This document shows, piece by piece, positions 9,018 to 16,502 of a stretch of 64,000 nucleotides of DNA. Numbering within the stretch: the first letter of the stretch is position 1; every line of letters begins with the position of its first letter. The position numbers and the translations under genes are program-made. This stretch comes from Streptomyces indicus. GTDB taxonomy: Bacteria > Actinomycetota > Actinomycetes > Streptomycetales > Streptomycetaceae. The notes below the pieces were generated by a model. The model was given only the letters and a program-made list of their open reading frames with translations, was not told the origin of the DNA and ran no database searches. The stretch lies in contig NZ_FNFF01000007.1 of NCBI RefSeq assembly GCF_900100315.1, positions 264,750 to 328,749 on the forward strand, in the 5' to 3' direction.

Positions 9018-9103
9018 GGCACCCGTGACCGCAGCGGCCCGGGATGGCGCCCGTCAGCGCGGCGCCCGTGACCGCGGCCCTAAGCCGTGGCGCCCGTCAG
9101 CGG
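9018..9103. repeat. 43-bp direct repeat overlapping the SGNH hydrolase stop
   Basis: Two adjacent 43-bp copies (9018-9060, 9061-9103), each holding two GGCGCCCGT cores. The second copy contains the stop codon of the hydrolase gene (9097-9099, minus strand). Confidence 0.75.
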
Positions 9104-10038
9104 TGGTCGTGGTGGTGGCCGCCGTGCGGGTGGCCGCGGCGCTTCACCGTGTCCACCAGGGCTGCCGCCATCGCCGCCTCACCCTTCGCGTTGGGGTGGA
9201 AGGGCGCGGCGGGGCTGGTCGGGACGAGCGGCTCGACCCAGCGGACGTCCGGTGCCTGGCACACGTCGTGGCCGATGGTCGGGGTGTACGTGTCCACGAA
9301 GCGGGCCCGGTTGTCGTGCGCGGTCGCACGCAGCATCGCGTTGAGCCGCTTGCCGGTGTCGCGCAGATACGGGACGTCGCCCTCGGCCATCTGCACGGCC
9401 GGCCAGCACCCCTTGCCGCTGTCCGCGACGATCACCGGGTAGCCGACCACGTACACGCGGGCGCGGGGCGCGCGGTCGTGGATCGCGTCGATCACCTTCT
9501 CGATCTTGGCCGAGGTGTCCGCGATCCGCCCGGCCAACTGGTCGGTGCCTCCTGCCGTGTAGTGCTTCTCGCACGGGTTGCCGTACGGGTCGGCGAAGCT
9601 CAGCCGCGTACACGTGCCGACGATCTCGCCGAAGCCGATGTCATTGCCGCCGATGCCCACCGTGACGAGCGTGGTCTTCCTGTCCAGCGCGTCGAGCTGC
9701 GGCGGGTTGGTGCCCTGTGCCTGCCACATGTGCACGGTGGTCGCGCCGCCGCAGCTGGCGTCCTTGAACGAGGAGACGCGCAGCTTCAGGGCCGCGACGG
9801 AGGGGTAATTGCGGTTGGAGCGCGCGCAGTTGGCGTCCACCTGGTCCGGGATGCCGGGACCCGAGGTGTACGAGTCCCCGAGCGCCACATACCGCTCGCC
9901 GCGATGCCGCTGTCCGGCCTCGGCCGGCACCGCGGTCGCGGCGAGCAGCAGCGCCGCCGCCCCGCCCGTGGCGAGCGCGCCACGCACCGCCCTCCTGGTT
10001 CTGCCGCCATGTGCCTTCGTGCCCGATTGCTCCGCCAC
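9097..10038 (-). CDS. secreted SGNH/GDSL-family lipase/esterase
   Basis: 313 residues. An N-terminal twin-Arg/hydrophobic stretch ending around AVPAEA looks like a signal peptide. Block I GDSYTSG carries the nucleophile Ser, block III GGND the oxyanion Asn, and block V APFHPN the catalytic His, close to Streptomyces secreted phospholipase/lipases with several disulfide cysteines. The C-terminus is His-rich (about nine His in the last 15 residues), perhaps metal-binding. GTG 10038 was chosen for GGGAGG 5 bases upstream; a GTG 49 codons earlier reads through promoter sequence. A 16-bp palindrome sits about 30 bases upstream. Confidence 0.88.
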   Translation of the reverse strand: MAEQSGTKAHGGRTRRAVRGALATGGAAALLLAATAVPAEAGQRHRGERYVALGDSYTSGPGIPDQVDANCARSNRNYPSVAALKLRVSSFKDASCGGATTVHMWQAQGTNPPQLDALDRKTTLVTVGIGGNDIGFGEIVGTCTRLSFADPYGNPCEKHYTAGGTDQLAGRIADTSAKIEKVIDAIHDRAPRARVYVVGYPVIVADSGKGCWPAVQMAEGDVPYLRDTGKRLNAMLRATAHDNRARFVDTYTPTIGHDVCQAPDVRWVEPLVPTSPAAPFHPNAKGEAAMAAALVDTVKRRGHPHGGHHHDHR

Positions 10039-10068
10039 GCCTGCCTCCCGCTCCACCGACACCAGGGG

Positions 10069-10084
10069 TACCGACCGGTCGGTA
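10069..10084. promoter_or_regulatory. 16-bp perfect palindrome upstream of the SGNH hydrolase gene
   Basis: TACCGACC/GGTCGGTA is self-complementary. Its ACCGACCGGTCGGT core is a common TetR-family operator type. It lies 31 bases before the hydrolase start, in the promoter or leader. No TetR gene is adjacent. Confidence 0.55.
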
Positions 10085-10194
10085 GCTTCGGGGCGGCGCG
10101 GGGTTGTGTCAATGCATCCGACACGAATGAGGCGACGGGCTCCGCAACGCGTCCGGCAGGAAGAGCCCGCCGGCGCGCTCCGCAATCCCCTTCC

Positions 10195-11415
10195 CTAATC
10201 GGTCAGTTGGAAGGTGTGCCAGCGCACCCCGTCCTTCGATATGCGGTACGTGCCGTTGCCGTAGCTGTCGCTCCACAGCCACCCGAGCGGAGTCTCGTGC
10301 GCCGATCCCGCGGGGCCGGTCGAGCCCTCGCCGGGGCGGAAGGTGCGGCCGCCGGTGGCGCTGGTCCAGGCACCGCTCTCGCCGTAGACCGTGAGGGACC
10401 CGTCGTCGGCCGCCACCGCGCCCAGCACCGACCGCGGCTCGATGCCCGAACGGAAGGCCCACACGCGCTGCCAGGTCCGTCCCTCATCCTTGCTCGCGTA
10501 GATCGCGAGCAGCCCGTTCTTCACGGTCTCCTCGGCTGGCAGTTGACCCCGCTCGAGGGCGAAGAGGCCCGCACGGCTGGAGACGACATCGAAGCCCCAG
10601 CCTTTCGGGTTCGCCTTCGGCGGCTCCGACACGGTCCATGTGCGGCCCCGGTCCGCGCTGACGGCGAGCGCGGGCCTGCCGGATTCCCGGGACTCTCCGG
10701 AGGCGAAGAACAGCCGGCCGGTCTCCCCCGCGGGCTGGACATAGCCGGCCAGGGGCGGCTGGGAGGCCAGGGCGCGGTACTCGCCGGTGGTGGGCAGCAC
10801 GGTGGCGAGGCGGGAGCGGCCGCATATCTCGTTCCCGTCGGGCTCCTTGTCCCAGCGGTCGCAGTGGCCGACCAGCCGGGATCCCGCGGGCACGGCCGCC
10901 GCGGTGCCGGTGACCTTCGTCGTGCTCTCACGCCAGGTGCGCCCGCCGTCCTTCGTGAACCACGTGCGGTCGTCCACGCTTGCCAGGCCCTCGGTGATCA
11001 GCGCACGTCCCGGGCCGATCAGCATGAGGTCGGAGGTCACGCCCCAGTCGTCCTTGGTGTCGGGCACGGGCACATCGATCACCCGCCAGGTCTTCGCCCC
11101 GTGGTCGAGGACGGCTCCCTTGTGGACGCATCCGGTGCCCCGCTCCCGCTCCTCGTCCTCGTTCGGACAACGCGCGATCAGCGCGAAGCCCGAACCGTCG
11201 GAGGCGAAGCCCAGGCTGTACGCCCAGCCGGGCAGTCCCGTCATGGAGGGGATCCGCGGCGGGCTCTCGCCCCTGGGTGCCGCGGAGGCGCCTGCCGAGC
11301 CGGACGGCCCCTTCCCTCCGTCCCGTACTCCTTCGGCGGAGCTGCACCCCACCACGAGCAGGGCGGCCGCACTCAGCGCGGCCACCACCGCCCGCTGCCC
11401 GTATACCCAGTTCAT
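10195..11415 (-). CDS. secreted lipoprotein with Asp-box beta-propeller repeats
   Basis: 406 residues. A lipobox (LLVVGC) follows a short signal sequence. The mature part holds at least three Asp-box motifs of the S-x-D-x-G-x-T-W type: TKDGGRTW, SADRGRTW and SKDEGRTW, with a weaker fourth (TSATGGRTF), typical of sialidase-like (BNR) or photosystem II Hcf136-like propellers. No sialidase catalytic Arg triad is evident, so an enzymatic role is not claimed; binding or scaffold roles outside the membrane are equally likely. Start ATG 11415 was chosen because it places the signal peptide correctly; the upstream GGGGGT is a weak ribosome-binding site. Confidence 0.75.
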   Translation of the reverse strand: MNWVYGQRAVVAALSAAALLVVGCSSAEGVRDGGKGPSGSAGASAAPRGESPPRIPSMTGLPGWAYSLGFASDGSGFALIARCPNEDEERERGTGCVHKGAVLDHGAKTWRVIDVPVPDTKDDWGVTSDLMLIGPGRALITEGLASVDDRTWFTKDGGRTWRESTTKVTGTAAAVPAGSRLVGHCDRWDKEPDGNEICGRSRLATVLPTTGEYRALASQPPLAGYVQPAGETGRLFFASGESRESGRPALAVSADRGRTWTVSEPPKANPKGWGFDVVSSRAGLFALERGQLPAEETVKNGLLAIYASKDEGRTWQRVWAFRSGIEPRSVLGAVAADDGSLTVYGESGAWTSATGGRTFRPGEGSTGPAGSAHETPLGWLWSDSYGNGTYRISKDGVRWHTFQLTD

Positions 11416-11622
11416 GGCACCCCCGGCCTGCGGTGCCGGCCGCATCGGGCGGCCGGCAGGTACTTCTGATACACCGCAGGCCGGGTCGAGGTTCCCCTTC
11501 TCGGGCAGCAATTCCCGTACGGGGAGCGGGAGGTGGCCACACCAGGGTGTCGGCGGGTGCCGACCAGGCCCCGAGGCCCGTTGTCAGTGGCCGCCGATAG
11601 GCTTGAGCGGGGCGGTTCCCCC

Positions 11623-11685
11623 GGGTGGGAGGGCTTTGTCCACGGGAGGGAGGGCTATCTCCACAGGAGGGAGGGCTTTGGCACC
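11623..11685. repeat. 3 x 21-bp tandem repeat next to permease stop
   Basis: Three 21-bp copies of GGGAGGGAGGGCTWTSTCCAC ending one base before the stop codon of the ABC permease gene. Confidence 0.85.
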
Positions 11686-11686
11686 C

Positions 11687-12526
11687 TCACCGGCTCAACC
11701 GCCCGAACCTCCGCACCGCCAGCGGAAAGAACACCGCCACCAGCACCACCGGCCACACCACCGCGAGCAGCGAAGCGTGCTCCGAGGCCCAGGACGCCGT
11801 CGAGACGCCACCCTCGTTGCCGAACAGGTCGCGTACCGCCGTGGCCGTCGCCGACATCGGGTTCCACTCGACCACCGCGCCCAGCCAGCCGGGCATGGAC
11901 TCCGGGGTCGCGAACGCGTTGGACAGGAAGCTGACCGGCCAGACCAGGATCTGCACGGCCATCACCAGTTCCGGCTTGCCCGCGACCATCGCGAGGTGGA
12001 TGCCCATCCACAGCATCGCGAAGCGCAGGAGCAGCAGCAGCCCCATCGCGCCGAGCACCGCCGCGAACGAGCCGTGCCAGCGCCAGCCCACCGCGAGCCC
12101 CACGCCCATCAGGATGATGAGGGACAGCAGGGACTGGAGCATGTCGGCGGCCGAACGACCCACCAGGACCGCGCCGTTGGTCATCGGCATCGAGCGGAAG
12201 CGGTCCACCACACCCTTGTTGAGGTCCTGGGTGACCGCGACCATCGTGGCGTCCAGGCCGAACGCCATGGTCAGCGCGAACATGCCCGGCACGAGGTACT
12301 CGCGGTAGTTGCCCTCGATACCGAGGCCGCCGCCCATCAGATAGCCGAACATCAGGAGCAGCATCACCGGGAAGGCCAGCCCCACCACGACCTGCACAGG
12401 CTGGCGCGCCCAGTGCAGCAGCTCGCGCCGGGTCATGGTCCAGGAGTCGGCGAGCGCCCAGCCCAGCCGCGTACCGCCGGCGGATCCGGCACCGGTCTCC
12501 ACGGCCTCGAACGTCGTCGTGCTCAT
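11687..12526 (-). CDS. ABC-2 type transporter permease (DrrB-like)
   Basis: 279 residues with about six hydrophobic segments and the ABC-2 permease blocks, including the AFGLDATMVAVTQDLNKGVVDRFRSMP-type loop (shortened here) that marks daunorubicin-resistance DrrB relatives. It forms an efflux pump with the ATPase encoded just upstream; ATG at 12526 overlaps the ATPase stop by ATGA, so the two are translationally coupled. Substrate unknown; DrrB-like pumps export hydrophobic drugs. Two PadR-type operators precede the operon. Confidence 0.88.
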   Translation of the reverse strand: MSTTTFEAVETGAGSAGGTRLGWALADSWTMTRRELLHWARQPVQVVVGLAFPVMLLLMFGYLMGGGLGIEGNYREYLVPGMFALTMAFGLDATMVAVTQDLNKGVVDRFRSMPMTNGAVLVGRSAADMLQSLLSLIILMGVGLAVGWRWHGSFAAVLGAMGLLLLLRFAMLWMGIHLAMVAGKPELVMAVQILVWPVSFLSNAFATPESMPGWLGAVVEWNPMSATATAVRDLFGNEGGVSTASWASEHASLLAVVWPVVLVAVFFPLAVRRFGRLSR

Positions 12527-13467
12527 GCGTCCTCCTTCACTTCGGTGCCGCGTCCGGTCAGGTCCAGGAACACCTCGTCCAGCGTCGGCCGCCTGAGCGC
12601 GATGTCCTCGGCCTCGATCCCGGCGTCCTGCAACGCCCGTACGACCTGGGTGAGCGCCGCCATCCGGTCCGCGACCGGGGCGCTCACCATCCGCCGGTCC
12701 TCGTCCACCGAGGCCTCGCCCGGCAACAGCACTGCGGCGGCGGCCAGTTGGGCCGAGTCATGCAGGACCACGTCGATCCGGTCGCCGCCCGTCTTGGCCT
12801 TCAGCTCGTCCGAGGTGCCGTCCGCGATGACCCGCCCCTCGTCGATCACGGAGATACGGTCCGCCAGTTGATCGGCCTCCTCCAAGTACTGGGTCGTGAG
12901 CAGCACCGTCGTACCGCCGCCGACCAGCGAACGCACCGCGCCCCACACCTCGCCGCGCGCCCGCGGATCGAGACCGGTGGTCGGCTCGTCCAGGAACAGG
13001 ACCTCGGGGTCGGTGATCAGCGAGGCCGCGAGGTCGAGCCGGCGCCGCATGCCGCCGCTGTACTGCTTGACCGCCTTGCTCCCGGTGTCCGCGAGCCCGA
13101 AGCGTCCGAGCAGCTCGTCCGCCCGCGCCCGGGCCCGGCGCACACCGAGGTGGTAGAGCCGCCCGAACATCTCCAGGTTCTGCCGGCCGCTCAGGTCCTC
13201 GTCGACGGCGGCGTGCTGCCCGAGCAGGCCGATCCGCCGCCGTACCGCGTCCGCGTCCGTACGGACGTCGTATCCCGCGACCCGCACGTGTCCCTCGTCG
13301 TGCCGCAGCAGGGTCGCCATGATCCGCACGGCGGTGGTCTTGCCCGCTCCGTTCGGCCCGAGCACGCCGTGCACGGTGCCGCGGGCGACCGTCAGATCCA
13401 GGCCGTCCAGGGCCTTCCTCGCCCCGTAGGTCTTCCGTACGCCTTCGACCGTGATCGCGTCGGTCAT
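12523..13467 (-). CDS. ABC transporter ATP-binding protein (DrrA-like)
   Basis: 314 residues. Walker A GPNGAGKTT, signature YSGGMRRRLD and Walker B LFLDEPTTGLDP are all present, followed by a DUF4162-type C-terminal extension that begins around residue 220, typical of DrrA-family ATPases. It energises the partner permease. Start ATG 13467 has GAAGGAGG upstream. It is the first gene of the operon, immediately downstream of two 16-bp palindromes and of the padR gene, which reads in the same direction. Confidence 0.92.
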   Translation of the reverse strand: MTDAITVEGVRKTYGARKALDGLDLTVARGTVHGVLGPNGAGKTTAVRIMATLLRHDEGHVRVAGYDVRTDADAVRRRIGLLGQHAAVDEDLSGRQNLEMFGRLYHLGVRRARARADELLGRFGLADTGSKAVKQYSGGMRRRLDLAASLITDPEVLFLDEPTTGLDPRARGEVWGAVRSLVGGGTTVLLTTQYLEEADQLADRISVIDEGRVIADGTSDELKAKTGGDRIDVVLHDSAQLAAAAVLLPGEASVDEDRRMVSAPVADRMAALTQVVRALQDAGIEAEDIALRRPTLDEVFLDLTGRGTEVKEDA

Positions 13468-13492
13468 GAGCCTCCTTCTTCCGCCCGCACAT

Positions 13493-13508
13493 TAGTCAAA
13501 CTTGACTA
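13493..13508. promoter_or_regulatory. PadR operator copy 1 (ABC exporter promoter)
   Basis: TAGTCAA-AC-TTGACTA, perfect 7-bp arms, 25 bases before the ATPase start. Same palindrome as 13540-13555 and 14283-14298. Confidence 0.75.
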
Positions 13509-13539
13509 GACGCACGAAGGTACTCCCCGTCCCGAGCAT

Positions 13540-13555
13540 TAGTCAAACTTGATTA
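13540..13555. promoter_or_regulatory. PadR operator copy 2 (ABC exporter promoter)
   Basis: TAGTCAA-AC-TTGATTA, one mismatch in the right arm. Its centre is 47 bases from copy 1, so two dimers could bind in series. Confidence 0.7.
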
Positions 13556-13587
13556 CGGAGATTTCCGCGGTGGCGCCAGGCGCAGCC

Positions 13588-14238
13588 CTACTCCCGGTCC
13601 CCCGGATGCACCTCACCCGTCGCATACGGGTTCTCCTGGTCCTCGGCGAGCACGCCGACGAACGGCTCGCCCTCGCCCGAGAACGTGTACGCCCCGCCCT
13701 CGATCCGCTCGATCAGGCCCCGCGTCCACTCCGCGCCCGCGTCGGCCGAGTGCACCCACAGGTGCATGATCTCGCCGATGTGGCCGAGCTGGCCGGGACC
13801 GTCCTCGGGGATGTAGTGCTCCAGGACGCCGGCACGCCACTCCTCGATCGCCTCGACCCGCTTCTTCAGGAGGGCCACCGCCTCCTCGCGGGGCAGGTCG
13901 ACGATGAAGCCGATCGCGGACGAGAGCACGTCCATCTTCTGGTCGTAGGCGACCAGGGACTCCTTGAGGAGCGTGAAGTACTCCTCCGTGCCCTTCTCGG
14001 TCACCTCGTACTCGGTGCGCGGCGGGCCGCCGGCCGTGGAGGGCGCGACCTCGTGCGCGTGCAGCAGGCCCTGCTTCGCCATCTGCTTGAGCGCGTGGTA
14101 GATCGAGCCCGGCTTGGCGTTGGACCACTCGTTGGCGCCCCAGAACTCCAGGTCGTTGCGCACCTGGTAGCCGTGGGCGCGGCCGTGCATGCGGACGGCG
14201 CCGAGGACGAGCAGACGGATCGCGGAGGGGCCGGACAT
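13588..14238 (-). CDS. PadR-family transcriptional regulator
   Basis: 216 residues: an N-terminal PadR winged helix (IRLLVLGAVRMHGRAHGYQV ... GSIYHALKQMAKQGLL) and a C-terminal helical part of the Vir/PadR-2 type that mediates dimerisation. PadR proteins usually repress adjacent drug-export genes and release on ligand binding. The gene lies between the ABC operon downstream and the divergent VOC gene, and a shared palindrome in both flanking promoters makes it the likely regulator of both and of itself. Start ATG 14238 has AAAGGAC upstream. Confidence 0.9.
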   Translation of the reverse strand: MSGPSAIRLLVLGAVRMHGRAHGYQVRNDLEFWGANEWSNAKPGSIYHALKQMAKQGLLHAHEVAPSTAGGPPRTEYEVTEKGTEEYFTLLKESLVAYDQKMDVLSSAIGFIVDLPREEAVALLKKRVEAIEEWRAGVLEHYIPEDGPGQLGHIGEIMHLWVHSADAGAEWTRGLIERIEGGAYTFSGEGEPFVGVLAEDQENPYATGEVHPGDRE

Positions 14239-14282
14239 GCACGGGTCCTTTCAGTCGAGTGCCTCCCAGCACCGATACGTTC

Positions 14283-14298
14283 TATTCAACTTTGACTA
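14283..14298. promoter_or_regulatory. PadR operator copy 3 (padR/VOC divergent promoter)
   Basis: TATTCAA-CT-TTGACTA, one mismatch in the left arm, 11 bases before the VOC start codon and 45 bases before padR. Its position would block both promoters. Confidence 0.7.
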
Positions 14299-14308
14299 GG
14301 CTACCCGT

Positions 14309-15040
14309 ATGACCGCGAAGACCAAGCAGGCGCGTGCCAGGACGATCCCCATCCTCCCCTGCCGGACCCTCCAGCCGGTGCTCGACTTCTACTCGGCGCT
14401 CGGCTTCGAGATCACCTTCCAGCAGAAGAGCCCGAACCCGTTCGCCGTCGTCGCGTACGGGGACATCGAGTTGCAGTTCTTCGGCCTGAAGGCGCACGAT
14501 CCGCAGGCCTCGTACAGCACTTGCTACGTGCTGACCGACGAGGTCGACGAGCTGTACGAGGCCTTCCGTGCCGGGCTCAAGGCCGCGTACGGGAGGATCC
14601 CCACCCGCGGGCTGCCGCGGATCGGCACGCTCAAGGACATGTCGTACGGGGTACGGCAGTTCCTGATGACGGACCCGGGCGGGAACTGCATCCGGATCGG
14701 CAAGAAGATCAGCGAGGACCAGCGGCACAGGCCCGCCCCGCAGGAGACGTTCGCGCGGGCGCTGCACAACGCCTCGCTGTTCGCCGACTCCAAGGAGGAC
14801 CCGGCCGGGGCGGCGAAGATCATCGACCGGGTGCTGGGGATGGCGGACGAACAGCCCACTCCCGTCCAGCTGTTGAGGCTGCTGGTGCTGCGGGTGGATG
14901 TGGCGCTGCGGCTCGGGGACGAGGAGCGGGCCCGTGCCGCGCGTACGGAGGCGGAGTCCGTCGCGGCTCAACTCGGCGGCGTTGAAAGGGAGTCGGTGCG
15001 CGACGAGCTGGCACGGCTCGCGGATCTCGGGAGCAGTTAG
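14309..15040 (+). CDS. VOC-superfamily (bleomycin-resistance/glyoxalase-like) protein
   Basis: 243 residues. Residues 10-135 form a VOC fold resembling bleomycin-binding proteins (ILPCRTLQPVLDFYSALGF at the start, FLMTDPGGNCIRIG at the end). About 100 further residues are helical and Arg/Glu-rich, an extension not usual for small bleomycin-resistance proteins. Drug sequestration is plausible because it shares an operator with the adjacent efflux pump. The ATG lies only 11 bases after the operator with no ribosome-binding site, so the message may be leaderless. Confidence 0.8.
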   Translation: MTAKTKQARARTIPILPCRTLQPVLDFYSALGFEITFQQKSPNPFAVVAYGDIELQFFGLKAHDPQASYSTCYVLTDEVDELYEAFRAGLKAAYGRIPTRGLPRIGTLKDMSYGVRQFLMTDPGGNCIRIGKKISEDQRHRPAPQETFARALHNASLFADSKEDPAGAAKIIDRVLGMADEQPTPVQLLRLLVLRVDVALRLGDEERARAARTEAESVAAQLGGVERESVRDELARLADLGSS

Positions 15041-15110
15041 CGGCGGCTGCCCGCCGGTTGTCGGTGGTGACGCGTACCGTACGCAGGCACGTACACCCGA
15101 GGGGGAGAGC

Positions 15111-15698
15111 ATGGGCGACTGGTTCCGGACGATCGTCGACACCGAGGCCACGGCGGAGGAGGCACAGGAGCTCGCGGCGGGCCTGCTCGACTGGCTGATC
15201 GCGGACGGTTACGTCGTGGCGGAGCGGACCGACTGCGTCCTGGGCGCCGACGCCGGGCACGCGCCGGGGCCGCGGTACGCCGAAGCCGTGGTGGAGCCGG
15301 ACCCCGGGCTCGCCGCCCTGTGGAGCAACGGGCTGCACATCACCGTGGAGCGCACGGTCTTCGACGCCGGGCAGGGCGAGCCCACGGCCGTCACCTGCCC
15401 GCACTGCGCGACGGAGGTGCCCTTCGTCGACGAGCGCTGGATGCCCGTCGAGGGGAACTGGGAGCTGTTCGCGGACGCGGTGCATTCCTGGGCCGACGGG
15501 GACGACGAGCCCGTCGCGTGCCCCTCCTGCGGTCGCACGGCCCCCGTGCACACCTGGCGCTGGGCCGATGACTACTTCGCCTTCGGCCGGCTCGGCTTCA
15601 CGTTCTGGAACTGGCCCGAGCTGCGCCCCGAGTTCCTCGCGGAGTTCTCGCGCCGGCTCGGGGGCCACCGCACCGTACTGCTCGAAGGAAAGCTCTGA
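15111..15698 (+). CDS. hypothetical protein with two CPxC zinc-ribbon pairs
   Basis: 195 residues, not recognised as a named family beyond Streptomyces-type hypotheticals. It has two CPxC pairs, CPHC near residue 98 and CPSC near residue 140, spaced to form one zinc ribbon. The rest is acidic and Trp-rich without membrane segments. Start ATG 15111 has GGGGGAGAG upstream. It is convergent with the DinB gene; its stop lies in a tandem repeat. Function unknown. Confidence 0.75.
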   Translation: MGDWFRTIVDTEATAEEAQELAAGLLDWLIADGYVVAERTDCVLGADAGHAPGPRYAEAVVEPDPGLAALWSNGLHITVERTVFDAGQGEPTAVTCPHCATEVPFVDERWMPVEGNWELFADAVHSWADGDDEPVACPSCGRTAPVHTWRWADDYFAFGRLGFTFWNWPELRPEFLAEFSRRLGGHRTVLLEGKL

Positions 15699-15805
15699 CC
15701 CGCGCGGGGGCGCACACGCCGAACCCCAGCTCTGACCCGCGCGGGGTCACGCGCCCAACCCCAGCGCTGACCCGCGCGGGAGCGCGCGCCTAACCCCAGC
15801 TCTGG
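15691..15805. repeat. 35-37-bp tandem repeat joining two convergent stop codons
   Basis: Three full units (15691-15727, 15728-15762, 15763-15797) plus a partial fourth, each beginning AGCTCTGACCCGCGCGGG and ending AACCCC. The first holds the stop of the zinc-ribbon gene, the third the stop of the DinB gene on the other strand. Confidence 0.88.
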
Positions 15806-16338
15806 CCGCTCTCCTCCGCCACCAGGTCCCAGGCCGACTTTCCGTCCAGGGACTCGCGGATGATGTCGGCGTGGCCCGCGTGGCGGTTGATCTCGCGGAT
15901 GAGGTGGAGGCCCACCCAGCGCAGGGAGACGCGCTCGTCCTTGGGGTACCAGGGCTCGTCCGGCAGCGCGAAGGTGGCGTTCAGGTCGGGGGCCGAGCGG
16001 AAGAACTCCTCGGTCTCGTCGGCGACTTGCTTCCAGTACGCGAGCTGCGAGGCGACCGTCTCCTCGCCGACGAGCGTGAAGCACTCGTGCCAGTTCGACT
16101 CGTCGCGCTGCACGCGCTCCGGCTCGCCCTTCGCCTTGGCGATCCAGCCCTGCTCGACCTCGGCGACGTGCTTGACGAGCCCGGCGAGCGAGAGCTCGCT
16201 GGCGCTGGGCTTGGACGAGGCCTGCTCGTCGCTCAGGCCGAGCACCGAGCGGCGCATCCCGCCGCGGGCCTCCTCGATGAAGGCGAGCAGCGCGCCGCGC
16301 TCGTCGCCGTGGGCCTCTGCCGATACGTGGGTGACCAT
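15790..16338 (-). CDS. DinB/DUF664 family protein
   Basis: 182 residues of the four-helix DinB/YfiT fold, a group that includes mycothiol/bacillithiol-dependent metalloenzymes. Candidate metal ligands are His in VKHVAE and the two His of NRHAGHADI, the usual H...H-x3-H pattern. Start ATG 16338 was chosen because it follows GAAAGGCGG; an in-frame GTG 26 codons upstream is less likely. The exact reaction cannot be read from sequence. It is convergent with the zinc-ribbon gene. Confidence 0.85.
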   Translation of the reverse strand: MVTHVSAEAHGDERGALLAFIEEARGGMRRSVLGLSDEQASSKPSASELSLAGLVKHVAEVEQGWIAKAKGEPERVQRDESNWHECFTLVGEETVASQLAYWKQVADETEEFFRSAPDLNATFALPDEPWYPKDERVSLRWVGLHLIREINRHAGHADIIRESLDGKSAWDLVAEESGQSWG

Positions 16339-16502
16339 GGTCCGTCCGCCTTTCGCAGCGCCTGGTACGTGGGCGTGCGGCTCGCGCAGCGCCTGTCTCC
16401 TGCTGACAGAGACCACGCTACGGACCCTTGCGGTCAGCCGCTGTCCTAGTTGTCCACCGCCACGTAACGACTACAAAGGGAACCCGCTCCTGCACCCGCT
16501 TC

